A stretch of DNA of 64,000 nt from Porticoccaceae bacterium (GCA_021773435.1 JAJFKC010000038.1:1-64000), one strand, 5' to 3'. Shown: positions 15,896-25,366, counted from the first letter of the stretch. The notes: generated from the letters alone by a model not told the origin. A program made the numbers and translations.

Positions 15896-18800
15896 TCATG
15901 TCATCTCTCGGTCCTCCCTCTGCCGTTTATTGCTATTGCGCAACGACCGTCCTTTCCAGATGGCGAAGATGGCAGGAAACAAGATCAAGACGGTGATGAG
16001 CGCAGAGGCAATACCCCCCACCATGGGTGCGGCGACGCGCTTCATCACATCTGCACCCGTACCATCGCTCCAGAGGATGGGAATCAAGCCCAACAGCAAT
16101 GCCAAACCGGTCATGAGCATGGGGCGGATTCGTCGTCCAGCCCCTTCGGTGATCACCTCTAGCAGGTCTTGCTGTGTTTGTAAGCGACCATCGTCCTGAC
16201 GTTGGCGGTAGACCATGCCCAAATACAGCATCATCAGTACACCCATCTCCGCATCCAGTCCGGCCAGCGCAATCATGCCGACCCACACCGCGACACTGAG
16301 GTTGTAACCTAGCAAGGCAAGTAACCACACTGCGCCAATCAAAGAGAAAGGCACTGCCAGCAGAATGATGAGAGACTCCACTACAGATTTGCGATTGATG
16401 AACAACATGAAGAAGACGATGAACAGGGTCAATGGCACTGCGACCATGAGCTTGGCCTTGGCCCGTTCGAAGTATTTGAACTGGCCCGCCCAGTCGAGGC
16501 GATAACCGGCGGGTACGTCGGCCTGTTCCGCTACCACCTGTTTGGCCGCGGCCACATAATCGGCGATGCCGATCTTGTCGTTAACATCGACAAAGACGTA
16601 ACCCACCAGTTGGCCATTTTCGTTGCGCAACATGGGTGGCCCGGTGCGGAAGTTCAGCTCGGCCAGTTGCGCCAGGGGGATTTGTGCGCCAGTCGGTGTC
16701 GGTACCAACACCCGTTTCAGTGCTTGCGGATCATCACGAAAATCACGAGCGTAACGCAGATTGATACCGTAACGCTCTCGTCCCTCCACGGTTTCGGAAA
16801 CAGTCATACCGCCCACCGCAACCATGATCACGTCTTCTATATCGGCAATCGTCAGACCATAGCGGGCGATCTTTTTTCGGTCGATATCGAAGTCGAGAAA
16901 ATAGCCACCACTGATGCGCTCGGCAAAAGCGCTACGGGTATAGGGCGCGGTACGTTCGTCGACCTGCAAGGCCTGCTCAATACGGATGCCGGTGGCTTCC
17001 ACGGTATCCAGATCATCACCAAACACTTTGATACCCAACGTTGAGCGAATACCAGTAGCTAACATCTCAGTGCGGGTCTGGATCGGCATCCACCAGACAT
17101 TGGGCATACCGGGGTAACGCAGTTGCTCATCCATCTCAGCAAGCAGATTCTCCCAGGTGACGCCCTCACGCCACTGCTCTTTTGGCTTGAAGGTGACGAC
17201 AATCTCGGCCATTGAGAGCGGGGCCGGATCGGTGGGGCTGGTGGAGCGCCCCATCTTGCCAAACACCCGCTCGACTTCCGGGAAGGCTTTCAACTCCTTA
17301 TCCATCGCGTGCAACACCTTGCCTGCCTCGGTGATGGACATACCCGGTACCGCCGTCGGCATATAAAGAACCGTGCCTTCGTTCAGTGGCGGCATGAACT
17401 CGTTACCCAGCTCCATGAATACCGGCACCGTGGCCACCAGCGCGGTGACAGCACCGCCTACCACCCACCAGCGTAGCTTCACTGCCAGGCGCACAATGGG
17501 CGTATAGACCGCCACCAAAGCACGATTGATCCAGCTCTTATCACCACGAATTTTACCGCGAATCAGCAACACGGCTAAGGCCGGGGTGAAGGTGATCGCC
17601 AATAACGCGGCAAAGCCCATGGAGTAGGTTTTGCTGAATGCCAGTGGTTTGAACATGCGACCTTCCGAGCCCTCCAACGCGAACACGGGTAAAAAAGAGA
17701 CGGTGATGATTAGCAACGAGAAAAAGATGCTCGGCCCCACCTCTTGCATCGCATGGATGATCACATCGGTGCGACTGCCCATCTGATTTCGTTCGGCCCA
17801 CTCTTCCAATCGTTTATGGATGTTTTCGATCATCACAATAGAGGCATCCACCATTGCGCCAATGGCCACCGCGATACCACCCAAAGACATGATGTTCGCC
17901 GTCAGGTTTTGTTCTGACATCGGGATAAACGACAGCAAAATCGCCACCGGCAAAGTCAGAATGGCAATCAGCGCCGAACGAAAGTGCAGCAGGAAGACCA
18001 TGATGATGAGCGAAACCACAATCATCTCTTCGGTGAGAGTATGTTTCAGCGTGTCGATGGCCTGATCGATCAGCTCTGAGCGGTCATAGACGGTGATGAT
18101 TTCTACGCCTTCTGGCAATGCTGCCTGCGCTTCAGTCAGGCGCTGCTTGACCCGTTCGATAACCCCCAACGCATCTTCGCCATAGCGCATCACCACCGTG
18201 CCGCCAACCACTTCGCCTTCACCATCCAGCTCGGCGACACCCCGGCGCATGGCTGGCCCGAGGCTCACCTGCGCGACATCTTTCAACAGAATAGGAACAC
18301 CACGCTTGCCAACACCGATGGCGATCTCTTCGATATCACCTTTGCCCTCGATATAACCCCGGCCACGAATGAACTGCTCATGGCCTGCAATTTCCAGCAC
18401 CCGTCCACCGATGTCGTTATTGGAACGGCGTACCGCTTCGGCGACCTTTTTCAGCGGAATGCCGTAAGCTGCCAGCTTGTTCGGATCGAGCCGGATCTGA
18501 TACTCCTTGACGAAGCCACCCACCGAGGCCACCTCTGCTACGCCCTCGACTGACTCCAGCCAATAACGCAGTTTAAAATCCTGCAAGCTGCGCAACTCCG
18601 CCAGGTTATGGCTGCCGGACTTGTCCACCAAGGCATATTGAAACACCCAGCCCACGCCCGTGGCATCGGGGCCGAGGGTGGGTTGCACCGCTTCTGGCAG
18701 CTTGCCTTGCGCAGAATTGAGATATTCCAGCACCCGCGAACGTGCCCAGTACATATCGGTGCCTTCGTCAAAGATGACGTAGACAAAAGAGAGACCCATG

Positions 18801-19093
18801 TAACTCTGGCCTCGCACCGACTGTACCTTCGGTGCCGCTAACAGAGTGGTAGTGAGCGGATAGGTAATCTGATCCTCGACTAAATCAGGACTGCGCCCCG
18901 GCCACTCGGTGTAGATAATGACCTGCACATCGGAGAGATCGGGGATGGCATCCAGCGGCGTATCAAGCAGGGCTTTGTATCCCCAAAAAGTCGCCGCGAT
19001 CACGATAAGCAGCGTCAATAACTGGTTTCGTGCGCAGTAGTTGATGAGCCATTCAATGGGGCCATGGTTTGATGTATCGGGAGCATTTACCAT
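15896..19093 (-). CDS. cusA: Cu/Ag RND efflux pump CusA
   Basis: 1065 residues, inner-membrane RND pump. TM4 carries AIGAMVDASIVMIEN, the Cu/Ag (HME4) form with DA in place of DG. The periplasmic part is Met-rich as in CusA, consistent with a Met relay for Cu(I). The start overlaps the end of cusB by 7 bases. It should extrude Cu(I)/Ag(I) from the periplasm through the CusB adaptor and CusC channel. Confidence 0.93.
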   Translation of the reverse strand: MVNAPDTSNHGPIEWLINYCARNQLLTLLIVIAATFWGYKALLDTPLDAIPDLSDVQVIIYTEWPGRSPDLVEDQITYPLTTTLLAAPKVQSVRGQSYMGLSFVYVIFDEGTDMYWARSRVLEYLNSAQGKLPEAVQPTLGPDATGVGWVFQYALVDKSGSHNLAELRSLQDFKLRYWLESVEGVAEVASVGGFVKEYQIRLDPNKLAAYGIPLKKVAEAVRRSNNDIGGRVLEIAGHEQFIRGRGYIEGKGDIEEIAIGVGKRGVPILLKDVAQVSLGPAMRRGVAELDGEGEVVGGTVVMRYGEDALGVIERVKQRLTEAQAALPEGVEIITVYDRSELIDQAIDTLKHTLTEEMIVVSLIIMVFLLHFRSALIAILTLPVAILLSFIPMSEQNLTANIMSLGGIAVAIGAMVDASIVMIENIHKRLEEWAERNQMGSRTDVIIHAMQEVGPSIFFSLLIITVSFLPVFALEGSEGRMFKPLAFSKTYSMGFAALLAITFTPALAVLLIRGKIRGDKSWINRALVAVYTPIVRLAVKLRWWVVGGAVTALVATVPVFMELGNEFMPPLNEGTVLYMPTAVPGMSITEAGKVLHAMDKELKAFPEVERVFGKMGRSTSPTDPAPLSMAEIVVTFKPKEQWREGVTWENLLAEMDEQLRYPGMPNVWWMPIQTRTEMLATGIRSTLGIKVFGDDLDTVEATGIRIEQALQVDERTAPYTRSAFAERISGGYFLDFDIDRKKIARYGLTIADIEDVIMVAVGGMTVSETVEGRERYGINLRYARDFRDDPQALKRVLVPTPTGAQIPLAQLAELNFRTGPPMLRNENGQLVGYVFVDVNDKIGIADYVAAAKQVVAEQADVPAGYRLDWAGQFKYFERAKAKLMVAVPLTLFIVFFMLFINRKSVVESLIILLAVPFSLIGAVWLLALLGYNLSVAVWVGMIALAGLDAEMGVLMMLYLGMVYRQRQDDGRLQTQQDLLEVITEGAGRRIRPMLMTGLALLLGLIPILWSDGTGADVMKRVAAPMVGGIASALITVLILFPAIFAIWKGRSLRNSNKRQREDREMT

Positions 19094-20520
19094 GATTCCA
19101 CCCCCGCTTTCAGCTTGCTCTCAGCGGCAATAAGAAAGTTGCCCGAGGTGACCACCGTGTCACCGGCTTCCAAGCCCTCCAATACTTCGATCCACTTGCG
19201 ATTGCGCAGGCCGGTTTTGATCTTGCGTGGTGCCAGGCGGCCATCGCCCAGGTCAAGAAAGACCACGCGGCTCTGACCTGAATAAAGTACGGCTGATTCC
19301 GGTACCACCAGACGCTTGCCAAGCTTTGCTTTGAGATGGACGTGGGCGTACATGGCAGGGCGCAGAAAGCCGTCGCTATTATCGAGCACCACACGAACAC
19401 GGGCCGTATGGGTGTCGCCTTCCATAAAGGGGTAGATGAAATCGACCCTGGCCGGGTATTCACGATCCTGCAACTCGGGCAGCACCACTTTGGCCATCAT
19501 TCCTACCTTAATCAGCGGCAACTCATAATCATAGACCTGCGCCTCAACCCACACGCGGGAGAGATCAGCGATACGCAATAGACGCTGGCCCGCTTTGAAA
19601 GCCGTGCCTTCGACGATTTTTTTGTCGATCACCACACCGCTGGCCGGAGCGAGTATGGCGACGTACTCCTGTGCCCTGCCGCGTTTTTCCAACGCATCGA
19701 TCTGGGCATCACTGATATCCCATAAAAGCAAACGACGACGCGCTGCAGCTAAGCGATGTTTGCCTTCTTTTGCTGAAGTACGGCGCAATACCTCCAGATA
19801 TTCTTCCTGCGCGCTCAACAGTTCGGGGCTGTAAACGGTGAATAGCGGCTCACCTTTTTTCGCTGGTTTGCCGACAGCGTTGGCGGTCAGTTCGCCGATC
19901 CAGCCGCTAAACTTCAGCGCCAAGTCACTCAAACGGGTTTCGTCATAGGTAACGCTGCCAACCGCACGGGTCGTAATACGCAACTTCTTCTGCTTGACCC
20001 GACCGGTGGTAATGCCAATTAATTGGCGGCGCGCTGGATCTACCCGCACAGTGCCGGGGACATCGGCACTCCCTCCAAAACCAGCGCTGGCACAGGTGGC
20101 GCAACGTAGGCCCTTGCGGCCCGTGGCCAAATCGAAGGTGATACTGCCTTTTCCCGCATCGGCTTCGATCTCAATGGTCAGTGGCCATTCGCCGCCCATG
20201 GAAGGCTGAAATGTACCTTCGTACTGACCAACTTCGGTCTCGTTCATCTCCGCCGGCGCGTACATGGCAGGCATGCTGCCCATGGAAGGCATGACGGCCA
20301 CAACTTTGAGCGCTGCACCGCCCAAGGGCTGCCCGGTTTTATCCTGCACCCAGATGGTTACTTTATTTTTACCTACCCTGGGCACCTCTGGATTAAGCTC
20401 GGCCCGTACCTTGAATGGGCCAGCTTCATGAAAATCGGCAGAGTTCATTTCAGCGATGGCTGGACTAGCCATAGTGATGAATAGAAATATAAACAGTGTT
20501 TTTAGAATGTTTGGTTTCAT
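19087..20520 (-). CDS. cusB: Cus adaptor CusB with N-terminal YtkA/FixH-like domain
   Basis: 477 residues: signal peptide (IFLFITMASPAIA), then an immunoglobulin-like domain (about 30-125) that resembles YtkA/FixH modules and holds Met motifs (MPSMGSMPAM), then a short LRCATCASAG Cys pair (about 137-145), then the standard adaptor body with lipoyl, hairpin and barrel parts. The extra N-terminal domain probably collects or checks copper. It overlaps cusC by 4 and cusA by 7 bases. Confidence 0.9.
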   Translation of the reverse strand: MKPNILKTLFIFLFITMASPAIAEMNSADFHEAGPFKVRAELNPEVPRVGKNKVTIWVQDKTGQPLGGAALKVVAVMPSMGSMPAMYAPAEMNETEVGQYEGTFQPSMGGEWPLTIEIEADAGKGSITFDLATGRKGLRCATCASAGFGGSADVPGTVRVDPARRQLIGITTGRVKQKKLRITTRAVGSVTYDETRLSDLALKFSGWIGELTANAVGKPAKKGEPLFTVYSPELLSAQEEYLEVLRRTSAKEGKHRLAAARRRLLLWDISDAQIDALEKRGRAQEYVAILAPASGVVIDKKIVEGTAFKAGQRLLRIADLSRVWVEAQVYDYELPLIKVGMMAKVVLPELQDREYPARVDFIYPFMEGDTHTARVRVVLDNSDGFLRPAMYAHVHLKAKLGKRLVVPESAVLYSGQSRVVFLDLGDGRLAPRKIKTGLRNRKWIEVLEGLEAGDTVVTSGNFLIAAESKLKAGVESW

Positions 20521-21833
20521 AAGTCGTTACTCCTTGAAAGTACGCCCCTAAATTGAGTACCCAGGGTCCCACCCACAACATGTTCCAACGCCGCCAAACG
20601 TCGGTGGTAATCCGCCCGTGCCTGCTCTCGCTGCAATCGGGTCTGCATTACGTTTTTTTCAGCACCAATCAAATCAAGAAAATTACCGCTGCCTGCCTCG
20701 TAGTCAGACTGGGCGGCTTGCAGGTTCTCCTCGGCAAGGGGCAGCAACCGGTTTTGGTAAAGTCTCAAGACGTGCTCACTTTCGCGCACCTTTTCCACTG
20801 CTAGCTGCACCTCACCCATAAGCTGCGATACTTTAGCTCGTTGCTGCGAATCGAGACGCAGGATCATGGCGCGCGCCTCATCCTTTGCAGCACGACGTTT
20901 TCCCTGGAGTGGGATATTGATTGACGCACCCACGGTGAAACGCTTCTCGCTCTGATTCCAGAGGGTGTTGTACCCTGCGTTGAGGGTAATGTCGGGGTAG
21001 TCGTTGTGCTTGGCCAATCTTTCTCTGTAACGACTGGCTTGAATTCGAGCAACCAGAGCTCGCAATTCTGGGTGATGTTCGAGTGCCAACTTTCGTAGCT
21101 GTTCCACTGCAGGCAGGGGAATGGTCTGCGGTAGCGCTGCAGGGCGGGGCAGTGGCTGGTCGGGAAGACGTTGCAACAACGTGTTGATGTTCGCCATAAC
21201 ATCACGGCGCTGACGTTCCAACACGATGTCGCGGTGTTCCAGCAGTACCTGCTCCACTTCGGCATGCAAGGCATCTTGCCTGGAGGCACGCCCCGTCGAA
21301 TATTTGATCTCGGCGATATTCTGAAACTCCTGTAACAACGACTTGTTGATGCCATTAATACGAATAGCGGCATGGACAAAATACCAGTCGGCGTAGGCTG
21401 TCTTGGCTGTCTCAGTAAGTTTCAACCGCGCCTGTTCGATACCCACAAAAGCGGCATTGGCCTCAGCGCGAGCGACATCACCACGCAATTCACGTTTACC
21501 CGGCCAGGGCAGGCGTTGTGACAGAGAGAATTTTTGACCAAAGTCCAGGCCATCAGCACCTGCTGATCGAGGTGCGGCACTGTATGAAAGCATGGGATCG
21601 TCAAATGAATTAGCCTGCTCGATACGTGCCTTCGCGGCCTGCCAGGTTGCTTGCATGGTAGGAATGTCGGGGTTACGTGCCAGCACAGCCGCTACCAGAG
21701 TTGTTGAAGTCAGTGACGCTTGGTTAGCGAACGAAATATCATCCTCGAGGGCCATCAGTGGCTGGCAAATAACCGCCAACCACAGCAAAGCAATTCCCAA
21801 ACGGGAACGCCTACAATCATTCTTGTTATACAT
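20517..21833 (-). CDS. cusC: TolC-family outer-membrane channel, CusC type
   Basis: 438 residues, outer-membrane efflux protein with a signal segment (IALLWLAVICQPLMA) and paired helical hairpins rich in Ala, Gln and Arg. Its gene overlaps cusB by 4 bases, so it is the channel of this tripartite pump. It has no visible lipobox Cys, unlike E. coli CusC. Confidence 0.87.
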   Translation of the reverse strand: MYNKNDCRRSRLGIALLWLAVICQPLMALEDDISFANQASLTSTTLVAAVLARNPDIPTMQATWQAAKARIEQANSFDDPMLSYSAAPRSAGADGLDFGQKFSLSQRLPWPGKRELRGDVARAEANAAFVGIEQARLKLTETAKTAYADWYFVHAAIRINGINKSLLQEFQNIAEIKYSTGRASRQDALHAEVEQVLLEHRDIVLERQRRDVMANINTLLQRLPDQPLPRPAALPQTIPLPAVEQLRKLALEHHPELRALVARIQASRYRERLAKHNDYPDITLNAGYNTLWNQSEKRFTVGASINIPLQGKRRAAKDEARAMILRLDSQQRAKVSQLMGEVQLAVEKVRESEHVLRLYQNRLLPLAEENLQAAQSDYEAGSGNFLDLIGAEKNVMQTRLQREQARADYHRRLAALEHVVGGTLGTQFRGVLSRSNDL

Positions 21834-21921
21834 AAAACACCTTCGTTGTGAATTGAAATCAGGTCGGCTTGTAAGGCTCGCGTACGATAGCTGCGCGCGA
21901 ATTAAACCCGGACGAAAATCA

Positions 21922-21953
21922 GCGCTCTGCGCTTTTCTTTAAGCGCGGAGTGC
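21922..21953 (-). terminator. Hairpin after the Cys-rich gene
   Basis: 13-bp stem with two wobble pairs (GCGCTCTGCGCTT against AAGCGCGGAGTGC) and a 6-base loop, between the Cys-rich gene and cusC. The T run on the minus strand is short (TGATTTTC), so it may act as a weak terminator or attenuator within the module. Confidence 0.5.
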
Positions 21954-21967
21954 AAACAAAGGTGTGA

Positions 21968-22402
21968 TCAAATACGGAAGCGGCTGGTCAGCAGATAGAC
22001 CGGTTTATCAGGAAGCAGAAGAAAAGAGCGAAAGACAAAAGCAACGGCGGGGCTTGGCGGAATGATATTGGGAAAATGAAACGAAACCGGTATGGGCGGC
22101 GGCTGTGGCGCATCGAGCATAACCACTTGTTGGGCGTGGAAACTGGGATGGGGGGCTACCTCGGAAGACTGATAGGAAATTTCACAGCAGCCATTGGCCA
22201 TCGTACCGGACTGATCCTGACAGGTAGCATCCATCGCGCAGCCCATCATGCCCATATCGCCTGGCTCGTCACAGCAGCAAACCACCTGCGGCTTACCGTC
22301 ACCCATCAATTCGCAGGCATACAAAGTCTGGAACTGCGTCAGCGGCCCCATGAGCAGTAGCAGCGCGACAATAAGTCGACGAATGGATGGAATTCTTATC
22401 AT
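21968..22402 (-). CDS. Small Cys/Met-rich secreted protein
   Basis: 144 residues with a signal peptide (LIVALLLLMGPLTQFQTLYA) and a Cys-rich core (VVCCCDEPGDMGMMGCAM, then CQDQ and GCCEIS) that can bind Cu(I). The C-terminal half is Pro-rich and hydrophobic. This layout is common for unnamed proteins beside copper efflux genes, similar in style to CopL-like proteins. I do not recognise a defined domain. It lies between the NHL gene and cusC, same strand. Confidence 0.65.
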   Translation of the reverse strand: MIRIPSIRRLIVALLLLMGPLTQFQTLYACELMGDGKPQVVCCCDEPGDMGMMGCAMDATCQDQSGTMANGCCEISYQSSEVAPHPSFHAQQVVMLDAPQPPPIPVSFHFPNIIPPSPAVAFVFRSFLLLPDKPVYLLTSRFRI

Positions 22403-22481
22403 TTTTCTATGCTATCGGCAGTCAATTGAATAGGCAACTTTCTATCTGAGTCATTCCGGTCGAACTGGTTCTCGTATTCAC

Positions 22482-23438
22482 TTATTTTTTGCCCGGCCGC
22501 CATTTCTGAATCTGGTGATTGGCGTAGTCAGCCACAAACACTGTGCCATCACTCGCAACTGCTACGGCAATGGTAGTATGGGTTGGCCCTTTAGAGGGGA
22601 TGCCAAAGGTATTGAGAAATTCTCCGTCCGGTTTGAACTTCTGCACTCGGTCGTTATAGAAATCCGCAACAAATATATTGCCTTGTGAGCCAATACTGAT
22701 ACCGGTCACGGTGGCAAACCAGCCGTTAAACGAACCAAAGATATTCATCGCCAGAGGGCCTCCCCATTTATGGGAGAAATCACCGTTGGAGCTGAAAACT
22801 TGAACCCGATCATTGTAACCATCGGCGATATAAAAGGTTCCATTGGCGGTAACCGCAACATCGGTGGGGTAGTTAAACTCACCTGCCCAGACGCCCGTTT
22901 CGCCAAGTGTTCCCCATTGGCGAATAAAACCGCCGTTCGCATCTAACTGCTGCACGCGCTGATTATAGAAATCAGCTACAAAGAGATCGCCATTGTTTGC
23001 CACAGCAACACCACCTGGCGCATTGAACTCACCCGGCCCCGCACCCGGCTTGCCTATAGCGCGAAGAAACTGGCCTTGCAGCGTGTAGACCTGAATCCGC
23101 TCATTGAAGTAGTCCGCCACATAGAGTTCACCGTTGGCAACTGTCAGATTCATAGGGCGGCCAAGCTGACCTGCTTCGTCACCTGGTTCACCAAACATGT
23201 GTTTGAAGTTACCGCCAAAATCGAACACTTGAATACGAGCATTGCGTGAGTCGCTGACAAACACTTCTGATACTGACACGGCGATGCCAGTGGGCTCGTT
23301 GAATCGTCCCGGGGCATCACCTTTACCACCCCAGGTTTTTACCAGCTGATAAGGCGGCTCTTTGACACGGGGAAACCAGGCGTATGATGACAACAACAGT
23401 GTGCTCACCATCACGACAAACAGCGTTAGTCGAACCAT
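22482..23438 (-). CDS. NHL-repeat beta-propeller protein
   Basis: 318 residues: one N-terminal membrane or signal segment (LFVVMVSTLLLSSYAW) and then about six NHL repeats, each with a GEFNAPGGVAV-like and a LFVADFYNQRVQ-like strand. It folds as a beta-propeller outside the cytoplasm, where such proteins usually bind other proteins or ligands. No catalytic residues can be named. It sits 28 bases downstream of the outer-membrane protein gene in the copper string, so a part in metal handling or surface sensing is possible but unproven. Confidence 0.82.
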   Translation of the reverse strand: MVRLTLFVVMVSTLLLSSYAWFPRVKEPPYQLVKTWGGKGDAPGRFNEPTGIAVSVSEVFVSDSRNARIQVFDFGGNFKHMFGEPGDEAGQLGRPMNLTVANGELYVADYFNERIQVYTLQGQFLRAIGKPGAGPGEFNAPGGVAVANNGDLFVADFYNQRVQQLDANGGFIRQWGTLGETGVWAGEFNYPTDVAVTANGTFYIADGYNDRVQVFSSNGDFSHKWGGPLAMNIFGSFNGWFATVTGISIGSQGNIFVADFYNDRVQKFKPDGEFLNTFGIPSKGPTHTTIAVAVASDGTVFVADYANHQIQKWRPGKK

Positions 23439-23466
23439 CTATTCGTTCTCCGGTCAGTCGTTCCCG

Positions 23467-24369
23467 TTAGTCGTTTAAGCGCACGCTGAGGGTGAAAATA
23501 AAATCCTGTTTCAGTGCATTACCGTTGAGGTTTTGCATCACCGGCAGTTGTAGTGCAACCTCTGTTATTGCGCGTTGTGTTACGTATTGAAGAGTGGGAG
23601 CGAGATAAAGTGTAGTACCCCCTGAATTAGGGTCTTTCTGTCCATTGTTGCGATTCTTACCCTGCCAAACCCCATTGCTTTCAACACCGGCATTGAAAAA
23701 GTGGGGCAGCCCATCCGTTGGGCCACCTATCCAGACACGTCGGTGATAGGAGAGGTCGAGTCGTGCTTCGTCGCCCCGTTCAAAATTATTGGCTGCGTTA
23801 TTGAACTTGTAACTGGCCGAAACTGCCCACTCTTTTTCTAGCGACTGCGCGGTGGCGACAACACCAATGAGCGGGTTCCATGCGCCTGAGCCAAGCTGCA
23901 ATGAACCGGGCAGACGACCGAACCTGTCCTGCTCATCGTCTGTGCCCGTCGGCATTTCAATGCCAGCAAAGGGTGCAATTCGAACAGTGCTCCCCAGCTG
24001 GTCTTTACTATATGCGGCATATCGCACCATTGTTGTTATGTCACCCAGGCCTTTGACATTGCGTTTGCTTCGGCCCGACGGCATATCGAGTTCCATGGTT
24101 TTATCTAGCAACGGCACAATGCCAAAGAGCGTCCAACGGGGTGTCACTCCCCAAACTCCAACGATGGGCAATGCTTTGACCGTTAGTTCACGGCTCATGG
24201 GGCCAGGGTCATCCGTCGCACTGAGATATTTGGCCTGCACCCGCACCACGCCTTCACCTTTGCTGACGGGTAGCGCAGTGTTGAAAGTGACAGGCGCCGC
24301 GGAGAGCTGAAAGGTGGCACTAAAAAGCAGCGGGGCGCACAAACATCCGGCCAAAAACGTTTGCCTCAT
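23467..24369 (-). CDS. Outer-membrane beta-barrel protein, MetA-pathway/transporter-like
   Basis: 300 residues with a signal peptide (LLFSATFQLSAA) and alternating amphipathic strands, for example WTLFGIVPLLDKTMEL and TTLYLAPTLQYVTQR, ending in FTLSVRLND. It resembles the phenol-degradation MetA-like family of outer-membrane proteins of unclear transport role. Its start overlaps the stop of the HMA gene by 4 bases, which ties it closely to metal binding. Confidence 0.65.
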   Translation of the reverse strand: MRQTFLAGCLCAPLLFSATFQLSAAPVTFNTALPVSKGEGVVRVQAKYLSATDDPGPMSRELTVKALPIVGVWGVTPRWTLFGIVPLLDKTMELDMPSGRSKRNVKGLGDITTMVRYAAYSKDQLGSTVRIAPFAGIEMPTGTDDEQDRFGRLPGSLQLGSGAWNPLIGVVATAQSLEKEWAVSASYKFNNAANNFERGDEARLDLSYHRRVWIGGPTDGLPHFFNAGVESNGVWQGKNRNNGQKDPNSGGTTLYLAPTLQYVTQRAITEVALQLPVMQNLNGNALKQDFIFTLSVRLND

Positions 24370-24659
24370 AACGGTTGTTCACTCATCGAACGCAGCGTGA
24401 ATCCAGCATCATGCACGAGCTGTTTCAACCGCGCTTCGGTCAATGTCACACCCTCTTCGACTTTGACGATCAGCAAACCTTTTTCCAGATCAACCGTCAC
24501 TGACTCCACTCCTTCGGTGCGTATTAACATCTTTTCGATACCGTAGGCACAGAAGGGGCAGGAGAGACCATCCACCCGCAGCTTGTATTGAGTGCCAGCG
24601 GCAAGGAGTGGGGCGCTCCAGAGTAGCGTCATAATCATTAATAAAATCGTTTTTCTCAT
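24366..24659 (-). CDS. Periplasmic HMA-domain metal-binding protein
   Basis: 97 residues from the ATG at 24659 (AGGAGA ribosome site; the tracked upstream start has none). A signal peptide (ILLMIMTLLWSAPLLAA) precedes a ferredoxin-like HMA domain with the metal motif LSCPFCAYGIEKML. MerP- or CopZ-like in build but exported. It overlaps the next gene by 4 bases and is the first structural gene after the MerR regulator. Confidence 0.85.
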   Translation of the reverse strand: MRKTILLMIMTLLWSAPLLAAGTQYKLRVDGLSCPFCAYGIEKMLIRTEGVESVTVDLEKGLLIVKVEEGVTLTEARLKQLVHDAGFTLRSMSEQPL

Positions 24660-24683
24660 ACCTGTTCTCCTAACTTTCACAGT

Positions 24684-24749
24684 CTACAAATGCCACTCGA
24701 ACTCTACTTTGGCCCGATAGTCAGATTCGCCTGTTGTCAGTCGAATCAT
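24684..24749 (-). pseudogene. Remnant of an outer-membrane protein C-terminus
   Basis: 21 codons read MIRLTTGESDYRAKVEFEW and then HL before a stop. The alternating pattern with terminal aromatic residues is the end of a beta-barrel protein. An in-frame stop lies shortly upstream, so only the tail survives. It lies in the gap between the MerR gene and the HMA gene. Confidence 0.35.
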
Positions 24750-24883
24750 TTGGGATAGAAAACTGCACAGGTATTAGTAATTTGTCCTGACTAACCGGGA
24801 GGAGGTATTAAACATAATCGGCGCTGCCAGAGCTGTATAGCGGTGTAAAAGCCACTTCGTTATGAACCGGAATAAACGTCTCT

Positions 24884-25294
24884 TCATCCGGCATCCCCAT
24901 ACAGATGTTTGAGGATGCTGCATTCGCTTAATGGCTTGCCCTTTCCGGGACAGAATTCAGATAATTCTCCCAAGGCGATTTTTATCTCAATCAAATCAGC
25001 AATGCGTTTTTCGATCTCGGTTATCTTTTGTTGTGTTTTTTCACGGATATCTCCGCAATCTTTTTCTGGTAATTCGCTTAACCCTAGCAACTCTTTAATT
25101 TCTTCCAAAGTAAAACCAAGACTTTGCGTCTTTCGAATGAAACGCAGGCGTTTAACACTGCCTTGATCGTAAACCCGATACCCTGAGTTCGTGCGTTCAA
25201 GAGGGGAAATCAAGCCTTTGCGCTCGTAATATCGGACGGTATCAATGTTAACGTCGCAGGCTTTTGCCAATGTGCCAATTTTTATTGTATTCAT
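24884..25294 (-). CDS. MerR-family regulator, ZntR/PbrR-like
   Basis: 136 residues from the ATG at 25294. N-terminal winged helix (IGTLAKACDVNIDTVRYYERKGLI), long coiled coil, then the metal loop FCPGKGKPLSECSIL. Cys at 80, 115 and 125 are all present. Cys80 is the position that is Ser in CueR and Cys in ZntR/PbrR, so the sensor should respond to a divalent ion rather than Cu(I), which is odd upstream of cus genes. Its own promoter has a 20-bp spacer with a dyad, so it likely autoregulates and drives the leftward string. Confidence 0.85.
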   Translation of the reverse strand: MNTIKIGTLAKACDVNIDTVRYYERKGLISPLERTNSGYRVYDQGSVKRLRFIRKTQSLGFTLEEIKELLGLSELPEKDCGDIREKTQQKITEIEKRIADLIEIKIALGELSEFCPGKGKPLSECSILKHLYGDAG

Positions 25295-25312
25295 AATCCA
25301 CTCCATTTTTAG

Positions 25313-25344
25313 ATCATAAACCCTGGACTATAGTCTAGAGTCAA
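25313..25344 (-). promoter_or_regulatory. MerR-type promoter and operator
   Basis: On the minus strand TTGACT (-35) and TATGAT (-10) are separated by 20 bases, the over-long spacer that MerR proteins correct by twisting DNA. The spacer holds the dyad CTAGACTATAGTCCAG, with arms matching at 9 of 11 positions over 25320-25341. Confidence 0.8.
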
Positions 25345-25366
25345 GCTTATGGAGCGTGGATTGTTA

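Noticed and set aside
24808-24894. 28-codon ORF overlapping the merR-like stop
   Set aside because: Too short to support as a gene; mentioned only as a possible scar.
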